A stretch of DNA of 13,208 bases from JAEUKQ01 sp044227605 (GTDB lineage: Bacteria > Pseudomonadota > Alphaproteobacteria > JAEUKQ01): assembly GCA_044227605.1 (NCBI GenBank), contig JBGAWJ010000034.1:1-13208 (forward strand), written 5' to 3'. Under the pieces are notes generated by a model. The model saw only the letters and a program-made list of their open reading frames with translations. It had not been told where the DNA came from and did not search any database. The position numbers and the translations under genes were made by a program. Below, in pieces: positions 6,554 to 13,208 of this stretch; the stretch's first letter is position 1; every line of letters starts with the position of its first letter.

Positions 6554-7894
6554 TTATCGATATGTTACTTGATGAACGGCCGCCAATACTTTTTCCAAAG
6601 ATGGCAGGGCTAATTTCTCTAAATTGGCGGCATAGGGTAAAGGCACGTCTTCAGCGGTTACACGTATAACGGGCGCATCTAACCAGTCGAATGCTTGCTC
6701 CATTAAAATAGCTGAAATTTCCGATCCTATCCCTGCAAAAGCCCAACCTTCTTCAATGGTTACGAGACGGTTGGTTTTTTTAAGTGAATTAATAATTGTT
6801 TGCGTGTCCAAGGGACGGATTGTTCTTAAATTGATGACTTCAGCCTGTATCCCCTTTTTGGATAATTCTTCCGCTGCCTGCAATGCTAAACTTACAGGGC
6901 GAGAGAAACTGACAAGGGTTACGTCTTTGCCTTCCCTGACAATTTCCGCCTTGCCAATCGGGATAATAAAATCTTCACTATCAGGAATGTCAAAACTTTG
7001 GCCATACATCAATTCATGTTCTAAAAATATTACAGGGTTATGATCCCGGATAGCAGCCTTTAACAAGCCTTTTGCATCCGCAGCCGACCAGGGTGCGACA
7101 ACCTTTAAACCAGGACAATGGGCATACCAACTGGCATAACATTGCGAATGCTGGGCAGCAACACGGCTAGCAACCCCGTTTGGACCCCTAAATACAATTG
7201 GACAGCCCATTTGACCGCCAGACATATAGAGTGTTTTTGCCGCAGAGTTAATAATCTGATCAATTGCTTGCATCGCAAAATTAAAAGTCATAAATTCAAC
7301 AATCGGCCGTAATCCATAAAAAGCTGCCCCAACAGCAATACCGGCAAAACCTTGCTCCGTAATAGGGGTGTCAATTACGCGCTTAGGGCCAAATTCTTCC
7401 AGTAATCCTTGACTAACTTTATAAGCCCCTTGGTATTCGGCAACTTCTTCTCCAATTAAAAATACTTTGGGATTAAGTCGCATCTCTTCAGCCATCGCAT
7501 CACGCAACGCTTCCCGAATGGTTAATTTTCGTGTTTTAGTTAATAAGGGGTTATGGTTGTCTGGTATTTTAACAATGGATGCTGGTACTGATTCCCGAGG
7601 GGTAGATTTTTGTGCCTGTTGGTGCGTTGAGATAACGGGCGGAACTTCTATTAGCGAATTCGTTAATTGGGCAATCGGGGTATTAATAAGGACATTGGGT
7701 GAGTTAGCAGGTACAAGGATTTTGGAAATAATCCCTGCCTCAACCGCCTCAATTTCCATGGTTGCTTTATCCGTTTCAACTTCCGCTAATATGTCCCCTG
7801 CTTTCACTTGATCCCCTTCTTTTTTTAGCCATTGGACAATTTTGCCTTCGGTCATGGTTGGGGAAAGCAGTGGCATTAAAATTTCTGTAGGCAT
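6554..7894 (-). CDS. pdhB: pyruvate dehydrogenase E1 component, beta subunit, with N-terminal lipoyl domain
   Basis: A 446-residue protein. Residues 1-78 form a lipoyl domain with Lys43 (ETDKATMEIEA) and closely resemble the E2 lipoyl domain encoded next door. A short linker (about 82-118) follows, then the transketolase-like E1-beta (about 122-446), with GEEVAEYQGAYKV (148-160), DTPITEQGFAGIAVGAA and EFMTFNF. E1-beta completes the thiamine diphosphate site with E1-alpha and decarboxylates pyruvate. A lipoylated E1-beta is a known alphaproteobacterial trait and suggests an extra swinging arm in the complex. AGAGGA (7904-7899) precedes ATG 7894 by 4 bases. It lies 56 bases after pdhA. I see no damage or truncation. 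Confidence 0.96.
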   Translation of the reverse strand: MPTEILMPLLSPTMTEGKIVQWLKKEGDQVKAGDILAEVETDKATMEIEAVEAGIISKILVPANSPNVLINTPIAQLTNSLIEVPPVISTHQQAQKSTPRESVPASIVKIPDNHNPLLTKTRKLTIREALRDAMAEEMRLNPKVFLIGEEVAEYQGAYKVSQGLLEEFGPKRVIDTPITEQGFAGIAVGAAFYGLRPIVEFMTFNFAMQAIDQIINSAAKTLYMSGGQMGCPIVFRGPNGVASRVAAQHSQCYASWYAHCPGLKVVAPWSAADAKGLLKAAIRDHNPVIFLEHELMYGQSFDIPDSEDFIIPIGKAEIVREGKDVTLVSFSRPVSLALQAAEELSKKGIQAEVINLRTIRPLDTQTIINSLKKTNRLVTIEEGWAFAGIGSEISAILMEQAFDWLDAPVIRVTAEDVPLPYAANLEKLALPSLEKVLAAVHQVTYR

Positions 7895-7950
7895 CTGATC
7901 CTCTAAAAAATAATCTGATAAAATTATATCTCTTCTAGATTTTGAAAGCC

Positions 7951-8967
7951 CTATTTATCAATTAAGATATCGGTATAAAGCTCTTTCGCATCGGGCTCTG
8001 GACTGGCTTGCGCAAATTCAGCAGCCTTCAAAACAACCTGCTTAATTTCAGCCTCTATTTGTTCAACTTGTTGTTCAGAGAAAGAAAATTCTTGTTTCAT
8101 TTTAACTAGAAGTTTGTCGATAGGATCAAATTCATCCTTCATTTTATTAACTTCTTCTTTTGTCCGATATTTTGCCGGATCGGACATAGAATGACCGCGA
8201 TATCGATATGTTCGCATTTCAATAATAGTTGGGCCATCACCTTTTCTTGCCCTATCGACCGCAGTATTGGCGGCTTGCCGAACGGCAAATATATCCATTC
8301 CATCCACCTGTTGGCCCGGAATGCCATAAGCTTGGCCGCGCAAATATAATTGTTCGGGAGAAGCAGAAGCCCTGGCAACACTTGTTCCCATGCCATACTT
8401 ATTATTTTCTATAACGTAGATAACCGGTAATTTCCATAAAGCAGCCATGTTAAAACTTTCATATACCTGCCCTTGATTAACTGCTCCATCGCCTAAATAA
8501 GTGATACAAACATTGCCATCTTTCAAATATTGATGGGCAAATGCCAAACCTGTACCTAGTGGTACCTGTGCCCCGACAATTCCATGCCCGCCAAAAAAAT
8601 TCTTCTCCCTGCTAAACATGTGCATGGACCCACCCTTACCTTTAGAATACCCCCCACTTCTACCGGTTAGTTCTGCCATCACCCCCGCTGGATCCATCCC
8701 GCATGCTAACATATGCCCATGGTCACGGTAACTGGTGATAATGGTATCGGATGCATTAAGGACGGATTGCATGCCCACAACTATGGCTTCCTGCCCGATA
8801 TAGAGATGGCAAAAACCGCCAATCAATCCCATTCCATATAATTGCGCAGCTTTTTCTTCAAAACGACGGATAAGCAGCATCGATTTATAATATTTTAACA
8901 AATTATCTGCCGAATATTTAGTTTCCTTAGATAATCCGGCAGGTGTTGGCTGGTTTTTCTTATTCAC
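7951..8967 (-). CDS. pdhA: pyruvate dehydrogenase E1 component, alpha subunit
   Basis: A 338-residue E1-alpha of the heterotetrameric type. It binds thiamine diphosphate and carries out the first, rate-limiting step of pyruvate oxidation. Seen: RRFEEKAAQLYGMGLIGGF (34-52), HLYIGQEA, the cofactor-binding motif from GDGAVNQG (159-166) to ENNKYGMGT (187-195), and the active-site loop YRYRGHSMSDP (254-264), which carries phosphorylation sites in mitochondrial homologues. The start is GTG 8967, preceded by GAAGG about 10 bases upstream. No ATG lies nearby and the first 20 residues are a typical variable leader. The ftsB stop is 71 bases upstream and pdhB follows 56 bases downstream, so the gene heads the pdh run without an obvious separate promoter. 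Confidence 0.96.
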   Translation of the reverse strand: MNKKNQPTPAGLSKETKYSADNLLKYYKSMLLIRRFEEKAAQLYGMGLIGGFCHLYIGQEAIVVGMQSVLNASDTIITSYRDHGHMLACGMDPAGVMAELTGRSGGYSKGKGGSMHMFSREKNFFGGHGIVGAQVPLGTGLAFAHQYLKDGNVCITYLGDGAVNQGQVYESFNMAALWKLPVIYVIENNKYGMGTSVARASASPEQLYLRGQAYGIPGQQVDGMDIFAVRQAANTAVDRARKGDGPTIIEMRTYRYRGHSMSDPAKYRTKEEVNKMKDEFDPIDKLLVKMKQEFSFSEQQVEQIEAEIKQVVLKAAEFAQASPEPDAKELYTDILIDK

Positions 8968-9038
8968 AATCTTTAAACCTTCAGGTTAAAATTTTTTAAA
9001 GATTTCATTAACAGGTTCAACATTTTTTAACGGTTTTG

Positions 9039-9359
9039 CTAAGGATTTGAAGGGTTAATAACGACAATCTCACTCGTTGCAGCAAAATTTAAAATAATTC
9101 TGACTTGTTCTTCTAATAAATCTAAATCCAGAGTTTCAGGGCTTAAACGTGTAACACGATTCTGTAGAATATTTTTTTCTGAAGCAATTTGAGCGGCTAA
9201 AGTGTTTGTTTCTCTAACCTCTTGTTTTAGCATAAACCAACGATATAAGCCTCGCTCTCCTTCAAAAGCATGGTAAAGAAGGTATATGACTAATCCAGCC
9301 CCAATAATATGGCGGGTTAATTTCCGTGAGGTAAAATTAGATAAAATCCTTACTTGCAT
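9039..9359 (-). CDS. ftsB: FtsB/DivIC-family septum formation initiator
   Basis: A 106-residue small bitopic membrane protein. It has a basic N-terminal tail (SRKLTRH), one membrane segment (about 18-32, IIGAGLVIYLLYHAF), then a periplasmic coiled coil (about 44-72) and the family's conserved C-terminal pattern LDLDLLEEQVR (77-87). FtsB links FtsL and FtsQ in the divisome and helps switch on septal peptidoglycan synthesis. GTG 9362 directly precedes ATG 9359. AGGA lies 8 bases before the ATG, so I use the ATG. It follows enolase by 44 bases, a pairing seen widely in Proteobacteria. Sequence similarity in this family is low, so the call rests on topology, the LDLLEEQ-type motif and position. 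Confidence 0.88.
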   Translation of the reverse strand: MQVRILSNFTSRKLTRHIIGAGLVIYLLYHAFEGERGLYRWFMLKQEVRETNTLAAQIASEKNILQNRVTRLSPETLDLDLLEEQVRIILNFAATSEIVVINPSNP

Positions 9360-9403
9360 CACTTATATCCTAATAGCTCAAGATGCTGGTGATTAAACAA
9401 TTA

Positions 9404-10711
9404 TCATCTATCAGAATATCCTGTTGGTAAGGGAAAGAAAAGGGATTTCTTGCCTGCAAACACAGCGGCTTTACCCAATTGTTCCTCAATCCGTAACAAT
9501 TGGTTATATTTCGCCAAACGATCAGTTCTAGACATAGAACCCGTTTTAATTTGTCCGGCGTTCACAGCTACTGCTAAATCTGCAATAGTTGTATCTTCAG
9601 TTTCCCCGGAACGATGAGAAATAATGGTTTTATAGAAAGATTTTTGAGCTAACCTAATAACCGACAAAGTTTCTGTTAGGGTGCCAATCTGATTGAGTTT
9701 GATTAAAATGGCATTGGCGATATTTTTTTCCATGCCCTTACTCAACCTACTAGTATTGGTCACAAACAAATCATCCCCAACAAGTTGCAAGCGACTTCCC
9801 AAAGTTTTCGTTAAAAGGTCCCAACCGTTCCAATCATCTTCTGCCATCCCATCCTCAATGGAAATGATCGGAAATTCTTGACTTAACTCTTTATATAACT
9901 GCACCAAACCGCTTGCATCCAAAACTCTTTTAAACCCAGTCAAATGATATTTGTTATCTTTAAAAAATTCACTGGCAGCAACATCTAAGGCCAAACCAAT
10001 TTCTGTTCCTAGTTTATATCCAGATTTTTCAATCGCTTGCGTTATCAAATTTAAGATTTGCTTAGGATCAGATATCAAAGGGGCAAACCCGCCTTCATCC
10101 CCCACCATCGTAGAAAAAGATTTTTGACGCAATAATTCTTTTAAGCAGTGAAAAGTTTCATTAGCCATTTGTAGGGCTTGATGAAAGGAATTTGCACCGA
10201 CAGGGACAATCATAAATTCCTGAAAATCCAGTTTATTATCAGCATGGGCGCCACCGTTAATAATATTGATAAAAGGGATCGGTAACACACACGCATTGAC
10301 CCCACCCAAATATCTATATAGGGGAAGCGTAAGTTCCATTGCGGCTGCTTTGGCTGTTGCCAGGCTGACTGCTAATATCGCATTAGCCCCTAATCTTGAT
10401 TTATTGGCTGTGCCATCTAGTTGGATCATCTGGCGGTCAACCAGGGACTGGTCTTGCGCGTCTATACCAGAAACAACATCGAATATTTCCCCTTTAATGG
10501 AGTCAATTGCCTGAAAAACACTTTTTCCACCGAATGCTTTGGTTTTATCCCTTTTTTCAAGGGCTTCATGCTGGCCTGTTGACGCACCTGAAGGGACAGA
10601 AGCTATCCCTGAAGAACCACTTTCTAAAAAAACCTCAGCTTCTACCGTTGGATTGCCCCGGCTATCAAAAATTTGTCTAGCCTTTATTGCCCGAATGGCC
10701 GTCATGGTCAT
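9404..10711 (-). CDS. eno: enolase (phosphopyruvate hydratase)
   Basis: A 435-residue glycolytic enzyme that interconverts 2-phosphoglycerate and phosphoenolpyruvate and uses Mg2+. Seen in order: ARQIFDSRGNPTVEAEV at the N-terminus, the mobile loop SGASTGQHEA, GDEGGFAP with the catalytic Glu, the metal-binding Asp/Glu in LALDVA, SIEDGMAEDDW and LVGDDLFVTN, the catalytic Lys in IKLNQIGTLTET, and SHRSGETEDT. It is full length. ATG 10711 and ATG 10705 are both possible starts, differing by two residues; only a weak GAAAG precedes them. It stands behind an 86-base gap containing a palindrome, so a promoter for eno-ftsB-pdh could lie there. Confidence 0.97.
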   Translation of the reverse strand: MTMTAIRAIKARQIFDSRGNPTVEAEVFLESGSSGIASVPSGASTGQHEALEKRDKTKAFGGKSVFQAIDSIKGEIFDVVSGIDAQDQSLVDRQMIQLDGTANKSRLGANAILAVSLATAKAAAMELTLPLYRYLGGVNACVLPIPFINIINGGAHADNKLDFQEFMIVPVGANSFHQALQMANETFHCLKELLRQKSFSTMVGDEGGFAPLISDPKQILNLITQAIEKSGYKLGTEIGLALDVAASEFFKDNKYHLTGFKRVLDASGLVQLYKELSQEFPIISIEDGMAEDDWNGWDLLTKTLGSRLQLVGDDLFVTNTSRLSKGMEKNIANAILIKLNQIGTLTETLSVIRLAQKSFYKTIISHRSGETEDTTIADLAVAVNAGQIKTGSMSRTDRLAKYNQLLRIEEQLGKAAVFAGKKSLFFPLPTGYSDR

Positions 10712-10766
10712 AATCTTTCAATTGATTTAAAATATTTACACTAACTAAGTTCTATATAAATTATTG

Positions 10767-10782
10767 GATAGTTGCAACTATC
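10767..10782. promoter_or_regulatory. perfect 16-bp palindrome upstream of eno (candidate operator)
   Basis: GATAGTTGCAACTATC reads the same on both strands. It sits in the only sizeable gap before the eno-ftsB-pdh run, with its near edge 55 bases before the eno ATG. On the minus strand TTGACT (10794-10789), a good -35-like hexamer, is six bases upstream of it, but no convincing -10 hexamer stands at the right distance. A dimeric repressor site is the simplest reading; a small hairpin (6-bp stem, TGCA loop) is another. No known regulator was recognised from the sequence. Confidence 0.4.
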
Positions 10783-10797
10783 GTATGCAGTCAAAAT

Positions 10798-12321
10798 TTA
10801 ATGAAACATCTCATTGATTTGTTTTATTCTCGCGTTTAAAGAAAGTTTTTCTGCCAATAAACCAAGGGATCGTTGAAGCTTAAATTTTAATTCTAAGGGT
10901 AATTGCTCCGGTAATAATAATATGATCTCCTTACCGAGCTTTTTTAATTGAATTTTATTAAGTTGTTCTGGAATTCCAGCCGTTGCTTGATAAGCCAAAT
11001 CAATCATTAAGCCAGCCTGATTGCAAAATTTCCTTAAGTCTTTAGGAAGCAAATTGAACAGTTCTTTCTCTTTTTTAGAGTATTTCGCATGTTCTACATC
11101 GCGATATCTGTCTATATAAGCTAAGGCAATTCTTTCAATATGCGTTAACCCAATGGTTGGCATATACAGAGTGCGGTTCAGTCTATTTTCCTCTGGGTAA
11201 CCTTGATAGTCATTCCAACCCCAATCACTTAAATAACAAGCAGCTTGTAAAAGGCGCTGAAAATTCTTAGGCAAGCCATTTAAAACGTTTTTACACCACT
11301 GATACACTGCTTGACCTTGCTGGTAGCGAGAAATATTGTTGATTGTTCCAGCAAAAAATAGAAGAGGATCTTTTTGGATTTCCTCCTGAGGTAATAAACT
11401 ATAAAAATAACCCTCCCTTAAACCGCTGGCTGAAAATTCAATTTCAGCTGGCTTTAAATTTCTGATAACCTCTTGTAAAACCATTGTTGCAAAAGGCAAT
11501 CCTTTAATTCTATGTTCCAGGATAGGATGTTTTGCCAAAATTATCTCTTGGTTTCGGATAAGATTTTCACAAAATTCCATCACCTCTTTACTATTGACTT
11601 TATATTGATGGACAATTTTTAATGGATGTTTTGTTATCTGCATATGCAATTTAGCCATTGCCCGCCAAGATCCGCCGACCGCATAAAATGTTTGCCCAAA
11701 TATTTTGCTATTTATCCACGGTACCTGCTTTAATTGTTCTTCAATAAAATTCTTACAAGCGTTATATGAAGCAGCCTCTTTGATATTCGTTAAACGTAAA
11801 GGGCCAAGAGGAAGGGTAATATTATCAGGCGAATCTACATGAAGATTCATTAACTCTAAACTGCCACCCCCTAAATCTCCCATAATCCCACTGGTAGTTA
11901 AAATGCTGGCTGAAACGCCTAAGGAAGAATGCCTTGCCTCTTCTTCGCCAGTTAAAATTTTGATGGAAATATTCAGCTTTTGTTCAATTTCTGTAACAAA
12001 GGCCATTCCGTTTTGAGCATCCCGTATCGCGGCTGTAGCCAGCAAACGAATGTGTTGAACAGGAATTGATTGAGCTATCTGAATATAATTTTTTAAGGTA
12101 TAAAAAGCTTCTTCCAGTTTTTCTGCATTCAATTGACCCGTTTTTTGTAAATCTTTTCCTAATTCACAAAAAACTTTTTTGCTAACAAGTATTTTAGGAA
12201 GACGACTTAAATTCTGGAAAACAATTAACCTGATTGAATGTGAACCGATATCAATCACCGCTAATGGTTGGGTTGGATCCAAAATATCTCCAGCAATATG
12301 TATGGTTTTATGGATGTTCAT
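10798..12321 (-). CDS. ppx: exopolyphosphatase, Ppx/GppA family
   Basis: A 507-residue ASKHA-fold phosphatase. It likely removes terminal phosphates from polyphosphate; the related GppA activity on pppGpp cannot be excluded. N-terminal phosphate-binding motifs: AVIDIGSHSIRLIVF (about 20-34), ATAAIRDAQNG, TGEEEARHSSLG and GDLGGGSLEL. SASGLREGYFYSLL ends the catalytic part. A C-terminal helical HD-like domain follows (about 310-507), with AACYLSDWGWNDYQGY. ATG 12321 is only 2 bases after the ppk stop, with little ribosome binding sequence, so translational coupling to ppk is likely. The pairing of polyphosphate-making and -degrading genes supports Ppx over GppA. The stop is followed by the gap upstream of eno. 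Confidence 0.93.
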   Translation of the reverse strand: MNIHKTIHIAGDILDPTQPLAVIDIGSHSIRLIVFQNLSRLPKILVSKKVFCELGKDLQKTGQLNAEKLEEAFYTLKNYIQIAQSIPVQHIRLLATAAIRDAQNGMAFVTEIEQKLNISIKILTGEEEARHSSLGVSASILTTSGIMGDLGGGSLELMNLHVDSPDNITLPLGPLRLTNIKEAASYNACKNFIEEQLKQVPWINSKIFGQTFYAVGGSWRAMAKLHMQITKHPLKIVHQYKVNSKEVMEFCENLIRNQEIILAKHPILEHRIKGLPFATMVLQEVIRNLKPAEIEFSASGLREGYFYSLLPQEEIQKDPLLFFAGTINNISRYQQGQAVYQWCKNVLNGLPKNFQRLLQAACYLSDWGWNDYQGYPEENRLNRTLYMPTIGLTHIERIALAYIDRYRDVEHAKYSKKEKELFNLLPKDLRKFCNQAGLMIDLAYQATAGIPEQLNKIQLKKLGKEIILLLPEQLPLELKFKLQRSLGLLAEKLSLNARIKQINEMFH

Positions 12322-12323
12322 GA

Positions 12324-13208
12324 TTATTTTCGTTCACGCCACAATTCGGGTGGACGTGAGGAGTTTTTGATGGCAGTTCCCCGTCCTGAAAGACTAGGGT
12401 TTTTCATGAAAAATGAATGGGCGCTAAATTTATCATCTGCTGATTTTTCACGAACATATTGACCATCAGATTTTAAAATCCAACTTTGGGTATTATCTTT
12501 TAAGGTGGCCATCATGATTTGATCTAATACTTGTTCATGAACGGTTGGGTTTTCAATCGGGATAAAAGCTTCAATTCGCCGTTCCATATTTCTTGTCATC
12601 CAATCGGCTGATGATATAAAAACCTTGGCTTGTTTAGAAGGCAGGCCATACCCGGCACCAAAACAAGCAATTCTGCCATGCTCTAAAAATCTGCCAATAA
12701 CACTTTTAACCAAAATATTCTCAGAAAATCCCGGTATTCCTGGCCTTAAGCCACAAATACCACGGACAACCAATTCAATTTTCACCCCCTCTTGAGAAGC
12801 ACGGTACAACGCATCTATTAATGGCGGGTCAATAATTGCATTAACTTTCAACCATATTTGCCCTGGCCGACCATTTTTTACATGGTTAATTTCGTCTTCA
12901 ATAAGATTTAATAACTTATCTCTTAAGAAGAAAGGCGCAATTATTAATTTCTCCATTTTTTCAGGATGGCCATACCCCGTAATATAATTAAAAAGTTTTG
13001 CAGCATCTCTACATAAAGCGGGGTCACAGGTAAAAAAAGAAAGATCTGTAAAAGTTCTCGCAGTATCTGGGTTATAGTTTCCCGTGCCAAAATGCACATA
13101 ACTACGTAGTAAGCCATTTTCTTTGCGGATAACCATACTAAGTTTTGCATGTGTTTTTAAATCCAGAAAACCAAAAATTACCTGGACCCCTGCCCGCTCT
13201 AAATCCCT
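12324..13208 (-). CDS. ppk: polyphosphate kinase 1 (C-terminal 294 residues; 5' end beyond the right edge)
   Basis: The frame is open to the right edge with a codon beginning at 13208; an internal ATG at 13136 is not the real start. PPK1 polymerises the gamma-phosphate of ATP into polyphosphate reversibly. Seen: LERAGVQVIFGFLDLKTHAK, with the conserved His that matches the autophosphorylated His435 of E. coli (residue 20 of the fragment), then VHFGTGNYNPDTARTFTDL, the second phospholipase-D-like domain, and IGRFLEHGRI with the second conserved His (residue 177). RGICGLRPGIPG and SADWMTRNMERRIE are also typical. The last ~40 residues are basic and variable. It stops 2 bases before ppx. Confidence 0.95.
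   Translation of the reverse strand, partial: RDLERAGVQVIFGFLDLKTHAKLSMVIRKENGLLRSYVHFGTGNYNPDTARTFTDLSFFTCDPALCRDAAKLFNYITGYGHPEKMEKLIIAPFFLRDKLLNLIEDEINHVKNGRPGQIWLKVNAIIDPPLIDALYRASQEGVKIELVVRGICGLRPGIPGFSENILVKSVIGRFLEHGRIACFGAGYGLPSKQAKVFISSADWMTRNMERRIEAFIPIENPTVHEQVLDQIMMATLKDNTQSWILKSDGQYVREKSADDKFSAHSFFMKNPSLSGRGTAIKNSSRPPELWRERK

Noticed and set aside
6153..6572. Plus-strand open frame of 139 codons opposite pdhC
   Set aside because: It is antisense to the E2 lipoyl domain and linker. Its length comes from low stop density opposite the biased linker codons, with no recognisable domain or start signal.
8139..8396. Minus-strand open frame of 85 codons inside pdhA
   Set aside because: It is a different frame of the same strand within a fully conserved E1-alpha gene; a shadow.
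8977..8990. Possible terminator between ftsB and pdhA (AACC-TTCA-GGTT followed by A/T-rich sequence)
   Set aside because: The stem is only 4-5 bp and overlaps the GAAGG ribosome binding site of pdhA, so a terminator is unlikely.
12944..13150. Minus-strand open frame of 68 codons at the right end
   Set aside because: It overlaps ppk in another frame, while ppk carries conserved PPK1 motifs throughout.

Overview
The window looks like ordinary chromosomal housekeeping DNA from an AT-rich alphaproteobacterium. Three things point there. The E1-beta subunit of pyruvate dehydrogenase carries its own lipoyl domain. A ChpT-type phosphotransferase and a CtrA-type response regulator are present, and that phosphorelay is characteristic of Alphaproteobacteria. 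The order eno - ftsB - pdhA - pdhB - pdhC - lpd - lipA - COQ10-like is also typical of the class. The low GC would suit a host-associated lineage such as Holosporales-like bacteria, but that is inference and the sequence alone does not settle the family.

Every convincing gene is on the minus strand, so transcription runs from right to left. Entering at the right edge: the C-terminal part of polyphosphate kinase (ppk), an exopolyphosphatase (ppx) 2 bases after it, and an 86-base gap with a perfect 16-bp palindrome. Then come enolase, FtsB, and the complete pyruvate dehydrogenase complex (E1-alpha, lipoylated E1-beta, lipoylated E2, E3). These are followed by lipoyl synthase, a COQ10/RatA START-domain protein, ChpT, a CtrA-like regulator whose start is disrupted, and the N-terminal part of a bifunctional NAD(P)HX epimerase/dehydratase that runs off the left edge. 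Gaps between genes are 2 to about 86 bases and no convincing rho-independent terminator was found, so much of the window may be cotranscribed.

Functionally, enolase makes phosphoenolpyruvate just above pyruvate, the PDH genes turn pyruvate into acetyl-CoA, and LipA makes the lipoyl cofactor that both PDH lipoyl domains need. The COQ10-like protein probably serves quinones. Ppk and Ppx make and degrade polyphosphate. FtsB, ChpT and CtrA tie this metabolic run to division and cell-cycle control.

I see no new defence system, mobile element, CRISPR array, tRNA or rRNA. The most notable point is the ctrA gene. It sits directly downstream of its presumed phosphodonor gene chpT, but its first strand and acidic pocket are missing in all three minus-strand frames and it has no standard start codon before residue ~57. 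The phospho-acceptor Asp and the DNA-binding domain are intact.
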